A stretch of 64,000 nt of DNA from NCBI GenBank assembly GCA_000469685.2, contig LS997565.1, positions 48,232,336 through 48,296,335 of the forward strand. The letters run 5' to 3'. The DNA is from Haemonchus contortus. Taxonomy: Eukaryota; Nematoda; Chromadorea; Rhabditida; Trichostrongylidae. A program made the position numbers and the translations under genes. Position 1 is the first letter of the stretch. Each line of letters begins with the position of its first letter. Below are positions 49,944-59,769 of the stretch, piece by piece. Under the pieces are notes generated by a model, which saw only the letters and a list, made by a program, of their open reading frames with translations, did not search any database and was not told the DNA's origin.

Positions 49944-52900
49944 ATGGTTGGTGGAACCATGGATACAACGACCATGTTGTCGATGTTTACACAACTCATG
50001 GAGGAGCAAAGGAATGCTATGTCATCAATGATGTCAACAGTTATGAAGGAGCAGAGGGACATCATAGCAAGGGTCATCGACAGCGTTCCAGAGCGTGATC
50101 AAAGGGTCCGCAAGGCAGAAGAACCATTGGCACTCCCGAATGTGATGGCAGCCTTGAGCAACCGCATCGAGAAATTCATTTTCGACCCGGATGCAGACAT
50201 GAGCTTTGCAAAATGGTTCTCGAGATACAAAGAGGTGTTTTCCGAAGATGCGAAACAACTATCGGAAAATAACAAGGTTAGGCTACTATGTGAGAAACTG
50301 GATTCAGTGACATTCGACAAGTACCAGAGGCATATTCTACCCAAGGATGTTTCCCAAATTGGATTCGATGAGACGGTAGAAGTACTCAAGCAGCTGTTCG
50401 ATTACAAAACTTCGTTGTTCACAACAAGGTATCAGTGCCTCAAGCTGGAGAAGAGCGATGCAGAGGACTATCTTACGTATACGGGCCGCGTGAATGAATT
50501 CTGTGAAAAGGCGAAGATCCACGAACTGGACTCTGATGGAATCAAGTGTCTTCTGTGGATTTTTGGCCTGAAGTCACAGCAAGAAGCAGAAATCAGACAA
50601 AGGTTGATCGCAATACTCGATAGAGAGCACAAAGCTGGGAGAAGCGTGTCTCTTCACGAGTTGCATAAAGAATGTGAAAATTTCCTAAGCCTTAGGAGGG
50701 ACAGTGAGATCGTAGCGGGATATACGAAAACGGTCGAAGCAGCAATCGTAGAAAAGCGAAATGAAATCGAATGCTTCAACTGCGAAGGCAATCACTATGC
50801 ACGCCAGTGTAAGTCCAAACCCTGGTTCTGCAAGAAATGCAGAAAAACTGGTCACAAGGAGAAATTTTGTGACATCCTACGACAGAAGAAGCCAGTCGTT
50901 CGAGACGAAACGACGAAGAAAGTCTGGAAAAGAAACCGCGAAGCCAAGGGGGGAAGGAAAGCCCCAAGAAGAGAAGTGCGAACAGTTGAGATTGCAAATG
51001 CAGCTATTGAAGCAGACTGTCCTCGTATGTACATCGATGCAGTAGTGAACAACTGCGACGTCAGATTTCTACTGGACACAGGATCCGACATCACACTGCT
51101 GAACGAGAACACTTGGAAGATGATGGGATCCCCAGTATTGGAAAGGACAAATATCGTTGTGAAAAATGCCAGCGGAGAAAATATGAAGATCTATGGAAAA
51201 TTGAAATGCCAGATCAAAATGAAGGGCGTCGAAACAAAAGGTTATGCATATGTGACGCCGTATAATTCGCTCATTGGCCTCGAATGGATACGAGCGAATG
51301 AAGAGATGAAGTATCATTTGGAGACGATGGCAGCGGAAGTGAAGATGACATCCATGGTCAAAATAGAAGAAGAGTTGAAGAAAACTTATCCAGGAGTCTT
51401 TGAAGAAGGATTGGGGCGCTGCACTAAAGAACAGGTTGATTTGCAGCTTAACCCGAATGTGCGCCCAGTGTTCTGTAATAGTCGTCCGGTACCCCATGCA
51501 GCACTAGAAGCTGTGAACGCAGAACTAGATAGGCTAGTGCAGATCAATGTTATTGAACCAGTCAGCCATAGTGAGTGGGCCGCACCAATCGTTTGCGTGA
51601 AGAAGCAAAACGGAAAATTGAGAATATGTGCTGATTTCTCAACTGGGCTGAACAGAGCGTTGCAGTCTTACGATTATCCTTTGCCAATACCAGAAGATAT
51701 TTTTGCATCCTTAAACGGAGGAACAATCTTCTCGCAAATCGATTTATCGGACGCATACCTACAGTTGGAACTTTCCGAAGAATCGAAGAAGAAAGTCGTC
51801 ATAAACACGCACAAGGGACTGTTCAGATACAATCGACTGCCTTTTGGAATCAAGACTGCACCAGGGATTTTCCAGCAAGTGATGAATAAGATGGTGACTG
51901 GACTACAAGGTGTAGCTACCTATCTGGACGATATCTTAGTGGGTGGCAGGAACGAACAAGAGCATAGAGAAAATCTGCTTGCAGTGTTCAGAAGAATAGC
52001 TGACTATGGATTCAAGATACGTCTAGACAAGTGTACATTTGCCAGACCAGAAATACAATATCTCGGTTTTATTTTGGACAAGAATGGAAGAAGACCCAAT
52101 CCAGAGAAAATCAAAGCCATAAAGAATATGGATGAACCGAAAAATATTGTGCAATTGAGATCTTTTCTGGGAATGATTACATACTACTCCGTTTTCGTGC
52201 CAACAATGAAGACTCTCCGTGGACCGCTAGATGCCTTACTCAGAAAGGATGTGAAGTGGAGGTGGACTTCCAAGGAACATGAAGCATTTGAAAAACTGAA
52301 GACAGCATTGTCAAGTGATGCCAACCTTGCTCACTACGACCCTCAGCAGAAGATAGTTGTGGCGGCTGACGCTTGTGATTATGGTATTGGATGCGTTATC
52401 TCGCATAGATACGAAGATGGTTCGGAGAAACCTATTGCACATGCTTCAAGGTCACTGTCAGACGCTGAGAAGAAGTACTCACAGATTGAAAAGGAAGCTC
52501 TTGGACTCGTTTTTGCAGTCAAGAAGTTTCACAAGTACTTGTTCGGAAGAAAGTTTTTACTGTTGACAGACCATAAGCCACTGTTAGCAATTTTCGGAGA
52601 CAAGAAAGGTGTTCCAGTATACTCCGCAAATCGGCTTATGAGGTGGGCCACAATTCTGCTTGGATACGATTTTGACATTGAGTATGTCAAAACCACGCAG
52701 TTCGGGCAAGTGGATGGTCTCTCAAGACTGATGCAGAAGCACAATGTTTCGGACGAAGATGTGGTTGTAGCAGCAGTGGAAAATGACGTTTCCAGGTTGC
52801 TGAAGGATTGCATCAGAAGACTACCACTGACCCATGAGCATATCAGAGATAGTACCGCGAAGGACTCTTTACTCAAGAATGTCAAGGCATGTGTGAAGTC

Positions 52901-54152
52901 CGGTAAATGGTCGAAGGTCAATTCCAAACTGTCGCCGTTTTCCAACAGAAGAGGAACGCTATCAATTGTTGATGGTTGTCTCATGATGGCAGAAAGAGTT
53001 GTCGTTCCGGAAGAACTACAGAGCAGAGTTTTGAAGGAACTGCACGCTGGTCATCCAGGAATCGTACGGATGAAAAAGCTCGCCAGAAGTTACGTGTATT
53101 GGCCGAACCTTGATAAGGACTGTGAAGAATTAGTGCGAAATTGTTCGAGATGTCAAGAATATGCGAAGAATCCCATCAAGGCTCCTTTGGAAGCTTGGTC
53201 GACACCAGCTTATGTGTGGCAGAGGATTCACATCGACTTCGCAGGACCTGTTTTTGGACTATTTTATTTGGTTGTTGTAGATTCTTACAGTAAATGGCCG
53301 GAAATCATCGAAATGACAAGTATCTCTGCAAGCCAAACGGTGAAAGAACTGAAGAAGATGTTTGCAAGATATGGAATTCCGCAAACCATCGTCAGCGATA
53401 ACGGAACCCAGTTCACGTCGGAGCAATTCAGGATGATGTGCGAAGAAGGAGGAATCACGCACGTGAAAATTGCTCCCTATCACCCGCAATCAAACGGACA
53501 AGCCGAACGGTTCGTTGACACACTAAAACGAGGTATTAAGAAACTCAAGGGGGAGGAGAAGCCGTCGGAAGAGACATTGAACGTAATCCTTCAAGCATAC
53601 CGGACAACTCCAAACGACTGTTTGAACAACAGCACACCAGCGGAAGTGTTTTTAGGAAGAAAACTCCGCACACGGTTGAGTCTGCTATGTCCGATGGAAA
53701 TGTCGCTCACGCCACCTTCTGAAGAAAGTCGGAAGAAAATGATCGAGCAGTTTAACAGGAGAAACAATGCCGTTCCAAAAGAATTTGAAATTGGCCAAGC
53801 AGTGTATGCTCAGGTATGGAGAGCGCCACAATTCATCTGGAAAGAAGGTATCATCACCAGACGGATCGGTAAAGTCAACTACGAAGTTGATCTGAGTGGA
53901 AGAATAACGAGAAAACACGCAAATCAGTTACGTCGTCGAGACACAAAATCACCTCCGAGCTATGGAGACAAGTCGTTGCTGACATTGCTCGAGACGCTCG
54001 AATTGGACGACGAGTGGAAGCGAAGAGAGGAGACCACACAAACTACAGATGCTGCTGCTCTAGGACGACGAGAACAAGAAGTCGAGGTACCACTACGACG
54101 CTCGAAGAGAATAAGAAGACCTGTACAAAGATATCCAGACACTTCTCGTTAG
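49944..54152 (+). CDS. Gag-Pol polyprotein of the Gypsy-type retrotransposon (1402 aa)
   Basis: One frame encodes the structural and enzymatic proteins. Gag-like N-terminal region about 1-270. Two CCHC knuckles near 277-310; the first has a short CX2CX3HX4C spacing, the second the normal CX2CX4HX4C. Aspartic protease DTGS at 378-381. Reverse transcriptase with YLDD at 660-663. RNase H acidic residues near D809, E849 and D876 (TDHKPL). Integrase with an HHCC zinc site starting near H1034 and D1098, D1152, E1188, the last two 35 residues apart as usual. The C-terminus is basic, ending in a run of arginines. ATG 49944 is the first ATG of the frame; an in-frame TTG at 49935 also exists. No frameshift separates gag and pol, so ratio control would have to be post-translational or by another route. 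All key residues are present. Confidence 0.95.
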   Translation: MVGGTMDTTTMLSMFTQLMEEQRNAMSSMMSTVMKEQRDIIARVIDSVPERDQRVRKAEEPLALPNVMAALSNRIEKFIFDPDADMSFAKWFSRYKEVFSEDAKQLSENNKVRLLCEKLDSVTFDKYQRHILPKDVSQIGFDETVEVLKQLFDYKTSLFTTRYQCLKLEKSDAEDYLTYTGRVNEFCEKAKIHELDSDGIKCLLWIFGLKSQQEAEIRQRLIAILDREHKAGRSVSLHELHKECENFLSLRRDSEIVAGYTKTVEAAIVEKRNEIECFNCEGNHYARQCKSKPWFCKKCRKTGHKEKFCDILRQKKPVVRDETTKKVWKRNREAKGGRKAPRREVRTVEIANAAIEADCPRMYIDAVVNNCDVRFLLDTGSDITLLNENTWKMMGSPVLERTNIVVKNASGENMKIYGKLKCQIKMKGVETKGYAYVTPYNSLIGLEWIRANEEMKYHLETMAAEVKMTSMVKIEEELKKTYPGVFEEGLGRCTKEQVDLQLNPNVRPVFCNSRPVPHAALEAVNAELDRLVQINVIEPVSHSEWAAPIVCVKKQNGKLRICADFSTGLNRALQSYDYPLPIPEDIFASLNGGTIFSQIDLSDAYLQLELSEESKKKVVINTHKGLFRYNRLPFGIKTAPGIFQQVMNKMVTGLQGVATYLDDILVGGRNEQEHRENLLAVFRRIADYGFKIRLDKCTFARPEIQYLGFILDKNGRRPNPEKIKAIKNMDEPKNIVQLRSFLGMITYYSVFVPTMKTLRGPLDALLRKDVKWRWTSKEHEAFEKLKTALSSDANLAHYDPQQKIVVAADACDYGIGCVISHRYEDGSEKPIAHASRSLSDAEKKYSQIEKEALGLVFAVKKFHKYLFGRKFLLLTDHKPLLAIFGDKKGVPVYSANRLMRWATILLGYDFDIEYVKTTQFGQVDGLSRLMQKHNVSDEDVVVAAVENDVSRLLKDCIRRLPLTHEHIRDSTAKDSLLKNVKACVKSGKWSKVNSKLSPFSNRRGTLSIVDGCLMMAERVVVPEELQSRVLKELHAGHPGIVRMKKLARSYVYWPNLDKDCEELVRNCSRCQEYAKNPIKAPLEAWSTPAYVWQRIHIDFAGPVFGLFYLVVVDSYSKWPEIIEMTSISASQTVKELKKMFARYGIPQTIVSDNGTQFTSEQFRMMCEEGGITHVKIAPYHPQSNGQAERFVDTLKRGIKKLKGEEKPSEETLNVILQAYRTTPNDCLNNSTPAEVFLGRKLRTRLSLLCPMEMSLTPPSEESRKKMIEQFNRRNNAVPKEFEIGQAVYAQVWRAPQFIWKEGIITRRIGKVNYEVDLSGRITRKHANQLRRRDTKSPPSYGDKSLLTLLETLELDDEWKRREETTQTTDAAALGRREQEVEVPLRRSKRIRRPVQRYPDTSR

Positions 54153-54233
54153 TTTGCTTGTTGAGTGTTGAATTGCATTCCCTCTTGAATTGTAAAAGTA
54201 GAAAGTTGACTATGTTGTACACCTTTCTTTCTA

Positions 54234-54243
54234 CTGGGGGAGG
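54234..54243 (+). other. Polypurine tract
   Basis: CTGGGGGAGG-type purine run directly adjoining the 3' LTR, the expected plus-strand primer position. Confidence 0.75.
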
Positions 54244-54453
54244 TGTTGTGTATAGTGGTGGTTATGATGATAACCACTAGAGTGGTCTTATCCACTATGT
54301 TGTTGAGGCTATATAAATGAGAGTTCGGTATGGTGGTAGTTCATTCCTGCCCAGTCTACTTCGCCTCCAGCTGTATCGGCAGTGCTTCCAATAAACGTCG
54401 TATCCAGTATCTGTTCTGCTGCAAGGCTATCAAGACAGTAGTGGAACACAACA
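54244..54453 (+). repeat. 3' LTR of the Gypsy-type element
   Basis: Same 210 bases as the 5' LTR as far as can be read, including the TATA box and AATAAA. Confidence 0.95.
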
Positions 54454-54496
54454 TTTATCATTTATTTTTAGTTGATTTATTACTGCAGTGTGGTGG

Positions 54497-54520
54497 AGGT
54501 GGTGTAGTGGCAATTGATAT
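54497..54520 (+). repeat. SINE-like head fragment
   Basis: GGAGGTGGTGTAGTGGCAAT matches the A-box head of the tRNA-derived family and stops after about 24 bases. It lies just beyond the LTR element. Confidence 0.4.
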
Positions 54521-55619
54521 AATCCTTCTACCTTCTAAATGTCGGCAACTTCGAGCACTGAACAAGATTTGAGAAAGAATTAGGAGGTTCTTAATACGAT
54601 TACCTATGAATTACCTGTGACACAAAGAGACCAGCGCCCTTACAGGTCTACCATAATGAATTTAGACGTCCTTAGATGAATCATAGAGAAGGAATGAAGG
54701 CAAAGAAATAAGAAATACCTACCCAAATGCTCATATGCCTCACAATAAATAAAATGGTCATTTATCGCCTGGCGGCTTCATTTTCTCAACATTCATTTCC
54801 GTTCCTATCTTAGTGCATAGTTCTACAGCGGACTGCAACCGACTGCAATTGGAAAGGCTGACAGCCGCCGAAGACGGGATTCATACAAAAAATTATAATA
54901 AAATGCGAATTCATACAGAAAATCCCTGAATTATGTGCCAACGAACAGTGGTGAGCAAAAAGACGTAGAAAAAAATCAAGGTTGAAGTGCATAGCGCGAT
55001 CACTCGAGGATAGGCCATACTCTCGATTTTTTTTTAATGGAGGAAGTGACAAACTGGCACAATCAATAGCATACTTCACGCCTAACAGGCATTGTTGCTG
55101 CCCGCATTTTCTATTGTATTATTTGATTCGTTTAGTGATTTAGCTATTATAATAGAATAATCCTTAATATAATGATATATCTGTTAGACATTATTTTATT
55201 ATTATTTATTACAGTAAATTATTACATTATTACTTGTAACTGAAAAGTACTCGATGATAAAATCTCCGAAGAGTTTTTTCTGGTCGAGGATGATCGCAGG
55301 CCATTCAGCATTCGGTGGCGAAGAAAGCTAGAAAATCCGCCTTCTCGAAGGCTTGTTAAAAGTGATGGAAGTGGAGGTTGTACGAGATCACCGTGACAGT
55401 AATGGCATGTAAGGGGTGTTTGGACGAGGTTTAACTTGCTCCTATTGCTCAAAGAGATGACTACATCAAGCCAAAACTGGTCGGAACTGCCTTTCACTGC
55501 CGCCATGGGTTATGAATAGTTGTTTGAACTTCCTTCATGGGAGTTCTGAGATAGCGCAGCCTTTACAAAGCCGTTGAAACTCGTCCACGATGGGTGTGGC
55601 ATTCACACGATGCAATCTC
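54521..55619. other. No gene seen
   Basis: A+T-rich, with short frames only. A TTATTATTTATTA-rich stretch lies at 55115-55225. Confidence 0.4.
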
Positions 55620-55749
55620 TGGTTCCTTATTGTGCTCTATCCAGGACGTTTTCCGACTTTATAATGGCAGGGATGGTATAAGGGGGAGCCTCAAATTCAT
55701 AGTATAGGGAAGTCTCGGAAACCATTTTTATCGTGAACTGTGCCTTTAA
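55620..55749 (+). repeat. TTAAAGGCAC-family fragment, right end
   Basis: Matches the right 130 bases of the elements at 20391-20861 and 23495-24025 (CCTTATTGTGCTCTATCCAG, TCGTGAACTGTGCCTTTAA). The left end was not found, so this is a truncated copy. Confidence 0.65.
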
Positions 55750-56090
55750 GTGCGGTGGAAAGATCTATCACTATACCTGGGAAAAGAATTTCTGCTATTA
55801 AAAAATAGGAATTCTATATAGGGTTGCATATATTTGAGAAAAGTGTTCGTTCTGAAACAAGGTTTACATGGAGATATCGAGCGGAGAGTGGGTATGACTT
55901 GTGAGAACACCTGCTTACCTTATAAGCCATCGCGACGGATAATCATAGAAACGGTCGTTGCCTACGATTCTCGTTTAAGTAGGCAGGTGAATACGAAGAA
56001 CGTAACAAATATAAAATTTTCAGAAAGTAAAACTATGAGTTTATCATTCGACAATTAGATTGAAAAATGTTGAAACCTAACAGCTAAATC

Positions 56091-56380
56091 GGGTGGTGGT
56101 GGTGTAGTGGCATGTGGTACGCTGTTTCACACGCACGGTCAGGGGTTCGAATCTCGGATCGATGTCCGCCTAAGCCAACCAAGCTTTCCATCTCTTCGGG
56201 ATCGGTTAACTGGTACCAGACTCATCTGGGGGATAAAAGCACTGATTTGTACATCGGCTGGCCACTGCAGGTCATCGTATAGGCCATATGTGCACTCATG
56301 ACGCCACTACGGTTTTGCATGGAAGTCGAGTGCTGGGGCGCATCCCTCAGAAGGGTAATTAACGCCCTTTAACTTTTAAG
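56091..56380 (+). repeat. tRNA-derived SINE-like repeat, best-preserved copy
   Basis: Head GGTGGTGTAGTGG (56098-56110) and B box GGTTCGAATC (56144-56153) are spaced as in a tRNA gene. The body follows the family order and ends GGGGCGCATCCCTCAG plus a short tail. AGCTAAAT occurs just before the element (56082-56089) and just after it (56381-56388), a candidate target duplication. The head resembles the 5' half of a tRNA but was not matched to a particular isotype. Confidence 0.75.
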
Positions 56381-56388
56381 AGCTAAAT

Positions 56389-57365
56389 TGGAATGGATTG
56401 CTTTCATCGCTCAGGAGTCAATTTTGACTTGATGCTTCACTTGTTGTAGATTGTAGCTCACGTGGACTTTGTCTGCGTCAATAAATGAAATGAAATGAAA
56501 TGAAAAATTTTATGATCATGAACTTGATTTTTAACACATAACACAAATAATATAACAAATATATTTTCAAAAAATTGCACCATAAACCGGAGTTGGTTTT
56601 TTTCCCGTTCAGATGTCCTTCTGCACAAGTATCTATGAAGTTAGGCCCATATGATAATATTCTTGAACTGTCAAAGGTTCGCCCACACGCTTATGTTCTT
56701 GGAGTCTTCAAATGTCAGTAAATAAGTCAACGTTTGACCCTCTAAACCCCAACCGCTTTCTTGTTCAATGCAGAATTCGGTTATCTGCTTGACAACTGGG
56801 ATTTACAAGAAGACTTTTATCAGAATGGCATCTCAACGTTGTCGCCTCTCGCTGTCCAACGACGACAAAATGTCAGCTCAATGTGTTGATGTGGGTCTCA
56901 GTTTTCAGCACAGCAAATGAAGTCAGCTCTGAGTTGATAAAGGTCCAGTAAACTGCAGTAGAATTTGTTATAAGTGCACCAGGAGCTCGAAATTTGTTTC
57001 ACGGAGAAGACAAAGTGAACTTCAATCTTGTAAGAGTTGTGGCATGCCTGGACTATTCTTGTCATGGCCTCTTCTGGCACTTCCACTACTCTTAAGTCTC
57101 CAAGCAGAAAAAAGTGCCTTTCTTGAGCGCTTACTGGACTGAGTGTAGACATTCTGTGGAAGAAAATTCTAGGATTCATAATGAGGATACAGCATTGCAC
57201 AGTCTACTAGAAACCGGTGGGAACACACACGTCCCATATGGAAGCTTCCGGCGATCGACGGATAGCTAATGGAACCATCATGGGAAGCTATTGAAACAAA
57301 AGGTCAATAGGCTATTCTAGTCACACGATTGGCAACGCCTACAGCAGAATCTTGTAAGGAATAAA
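56389..57365. other. No gene seen
   Basis: Contains a short AAATG-type tandem run near 56482-56503, otherwise unassigned. Minus frame 56898-57200 is open for 100 codons without recognisable domains. Confidence 0.4.
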
Positions 57366-57426
57366 AACAGAATTGAGTATATTATGAGTTTGTTGTTGTC
57401 TTGAACTCTTCACGAGGTTTTTAAAT

Positions 57427-57469
57427 AACCTTTATTAGGCTGACGTTTCGGCGGAATCGCCTTCTTCAG
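57427..57469 (-). ncRNA. Partial hammerhead core in the left arm
   Basis: On the minus strand the same CTGAAGA, stem II, GAAACGTC and AGCCT are present. The 5' strand of stem I differs (ATGTT instead of AGGCT), because the inverted repeat ends one base before the core. It probably cannot fold into a complete ribozyme on its own. Confidence 0.45.
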
Positions 57470-57479
57470 AACATTCACA

Positions 57480-57749
57480 TTGAGAATTGTCAAGGAGCAC
57501 ATAGATGGAATGAGACGATTAAAAAAGTCTACTGCCTTAGGGAGCCATCGGATAAACAAGCATAACGGAGACGTATTTGAGGTCACCGTGGAGGTCGTAG
57601 CACAGGAGTCGCAAGTGTGCGCGCGTAAGACCCTCGAGGCATTTTGGATACAGGTCACCGATCCCAAAATGAATCGTAGGGAAGAATGCCTCGCAATCAC
57701 GCGGGAGCTACGGCCTTATATAAGATTGGCCTTCCCTGACAGACTTTGA
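57480..57749 (+). pseudogene. C-terminal fragment of a Penelope-like GIY-YIG endonuclease domain
   Basis: Open for about 90 codons up to TGA at 57749, with a conserved-looking run: LGSHRINKHNGDVFEV, ARKTLEAFWI, DPKMNRREECLAIT. The ARK..EAFWI glutamate and the later P-x-x-N fit the distal GIY-YIG residues. The frame begins inside the left arm and lacks the GIY and YIG strands, so it is a broken remnant. Family assignment is from pattern memory only. Confidence 0.5.
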
Positions 57750-57922
57750 TGAAGACGTACCCCCGCTGACACTGGTCGGTTGGTGCCACTAGTTGGGTGG
57801 TTTCGAAGAATCCACGAAGTTACGGTGAGTGGTTCTCCTTTCGACCACCTGCGTGCCCTGGGGGTCTCGAACTTAGTGGGTTGGTGGAGACGTTTGGTCG
57901 GATAATCACAGATTGATATGAT

Positions 57923-57974
57923 CCTTTCAGGCTCTGAAGAAGGCGATTCCGCCGAAACGTCAGCCTAATAAAGG
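57923..57974 (+). ncRNA. Hammerhead ribozyme motif (type I, short stem III) in the right arm
   Basis: CTGAAGA (57934-57940) matches the CUGANGA core. Stem II is GGCG/CGCC around loop ATTC (57942-57953). GAAA follows (57954-57957), then CGTC, with predicted cleavage after C57961. Stem I is AGGCT/AGCCT (57929-57933 with 57962-57966), continued by CCTTT/AAAGG (57923-57927 with 57970-57974) across an internal loop. Stem III would be only AC/GU with no loop; ACGU is self-complementary, so activity as a dimer is expected. One extra A (57941) sits between the core and stem II, a departure from the minimal consensus. Confidence 0.7.
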
Positions 57975-58073
57975 TTATTTAAAAACCTCGTGAAGAGTTC
58001 AAGACAACAACAAACTCATAATATAATCATGCCGAGGTTCATAGAAAGCCGTACATGGAACAGAATTGAGTAT

Positions 58074-59769
58074 GTACTCTATAAAGTTACCATAGGTTTT
58101 TACAATTGGAAGAGAGCCTTCTTTGAGATCTCGAGTTGAGCCATGCATTTTACATTCTCGATGCATTCGAATGCACGCTATCACAATACTTAGCAAATTC
58201 AGGTGACTACTTTGGGTTTGGACTATCAGTAATGTGTCAGGAATCCCCGCAGTCCACCCGACCGACGTAACCTTGTGGGGTGACTTTTCTACTCTTAAGA
58301 ACGGTGTGGGTCGGAATGCGACTCAGCGATAACCTTGTGGGACGGAGAAGATCTCCGCTTGTGGTAATGGCAAGTGACTTGAAGACCTTCCATCCCCCAC
58401 AGGTAGAAATCCTCAGAAATTCTTTTCCTAGTTTTTAGCCACTTCAAACTCGACATGGGAGAGAGGCTAGAATTCCCTCTGGAGTTTTCGTGGGTCGTTT
58501 TCAGTTACTCGGCACCCTCAAGAGAAACTTACAGCAGTTCCTCGATAGTTTCATCGTTGCCCTCAAGTGCAGTAGTCCTGATTGACGAATTTCCAGGGCT
58601 TGAAACCCTTCTGCCCTCAAATCTGAACAGCCATGCTATCATTTTTTTAGCTCTTTTATGGAGCATTAATCGACGTGATTGCTCGTCCTTCCTGAAAACT
58701 GAGAGCACATCAAGGTCATAGGCTTGGATCACTTCCCCGTCGGCGGGAAGGTTTCAATGAGTAGAGAATGGCCTCAGAAATGGGCGGGGTCTATCGTCCG
58801 ATGAATCATCACTATATCAGCAAGTTGTTGTTTTGTAAATTCATGAGCTACGTGTTTACATTGTTCTGAAAAAAATCCAAGACATCGGATAACTTAGTTC
58901 AATCTCGTTCCCTGGAGCCATCAAGTCTATTTTGGTCGCCTCTAAGTGACGAACTAATCCAAAGAACTAGCAGTCGCCACATGAAGAGACAAAAACACCG
59001 GCTTCAGATTAGTAATGCGGAGACCAGAGATTGAAGGATTTGAAACAGATAGAAAATAACATCGAGTTCAGCTCAAAAGAGAAGTCTGAACCACAGATCA
59101 TTCACCCACTCTCCAACGGGGCTTGCGGTACAATGGGATTAACACTGAACACAACAGCCCACTAGCTCTTCCAATATCACCATTAACCACTCTCTTGGTG
59201 GTGGAAAACTGTAAACAGACTTCATGAATACTATTGACATGGACTGGGCTCATTGGGCTTCAAACCATTATACTAATAGGAATTCATGTGGACGACATAT
59301 TTACCGCAGAAAATCCTTACCGTAGACAGAAGCTCTGGCAGTAAGCCTTTACTACTATTGAACTCCTATACTGGTACGATATCAAGGTAGGTGAATACCG
59401 AATAGTATTGGAGGAATTGAAGAGGGGTTCGGGTGTAGCTTATCAAGAAACTAATGGTAGTAGGTGCTGCAATCCTCAGTCCTACGTAGAACCTGCAGAC
59501 AGAATGCCTTACTTCATGAAGGTATGGCTTTGATCTAGTGGTATAATCATAGGAAACCCTGCAAATTTAGCAGACTTCAGATTTCCGGCTAGGAAGTGTT
59601 ACATCCCGAAGAATGTAACCAGCCCCGAACTTTTCGCCTTAGCTCAGAGATCAGTAACATAAATGACACGAAGAGGACCTTAGAAAACAGAAGTACGTGA
59701 TGAAAAAGTCAAAACAAACGGCCCAACAACCTATGGAAGATGAGATTGAAGCTTGATATTGGCTGTGGG
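58074..59769. other. No gene supported
   Basis: A minus-strand frame at 58529-58732 is open for 67 codons, ends near a good donor (GTAAGT) and contains ALEGNDETIEELL, which is ankyrin-like. Without flanking exons it was not annotated as a gene. Confidence 0.35.

Larger units (their letters stand above)
49507..54453 (+). mobile_element. Complete Ty3/Gypsy-type LTR retrotransposon, 4947 bp
   Basis: Two 210-bp LTRs (49507-49716 and 54244-54453) read as identical. Each begins TGTTGTG and ends CACAACA. TTTAT flanks the element on both sides (49502-49506 and 54454-54458), a 5-bp target duplication. Between the LTRs are a candidate primer-binding site, one long Gag-Pol frame and a purine-rich tract. 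The order RT, RNase H, integrase places it in Ty3/Gypsy, not Ty1/Copia. The single fused frame resembles the arrangement of C. elegans Cer1. Identical LTRs plus an intact frame indicate a recent, possibly still mobile, insertion. Confidence 0.95.
57381..58058 (+). mobile_element. Penelope-like retroelement, 5'-truncated, with inverted terminal repeats
   Basis: Bounded by 90-bp arms that are perfect reverse complements (57381-57470 and 57933-58022). A further 36 nt (58023-58058) extends the right end only. AACAGAATTGAGTAT flanks the whole unit (57366-57380 and 58059-58073), a 15-bp target duplication. One-sided extensions of this size, variable 10-20 bp duplications and inverted terminal repeats are known for Penelope-like elements. 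The interior encodes a C-terminal GIY-YIG-like fragment, and the arms carry a hammerhead motif, both also known in this class. The reverse transcriptase is missing. Confidence 0.75.

Noticed and set aside
50099..53918. Many minus-strand frames within the LTR element
   Set aside because: They are shadows of the long Gag-Pol frame; no separate antisense gene is indicated.
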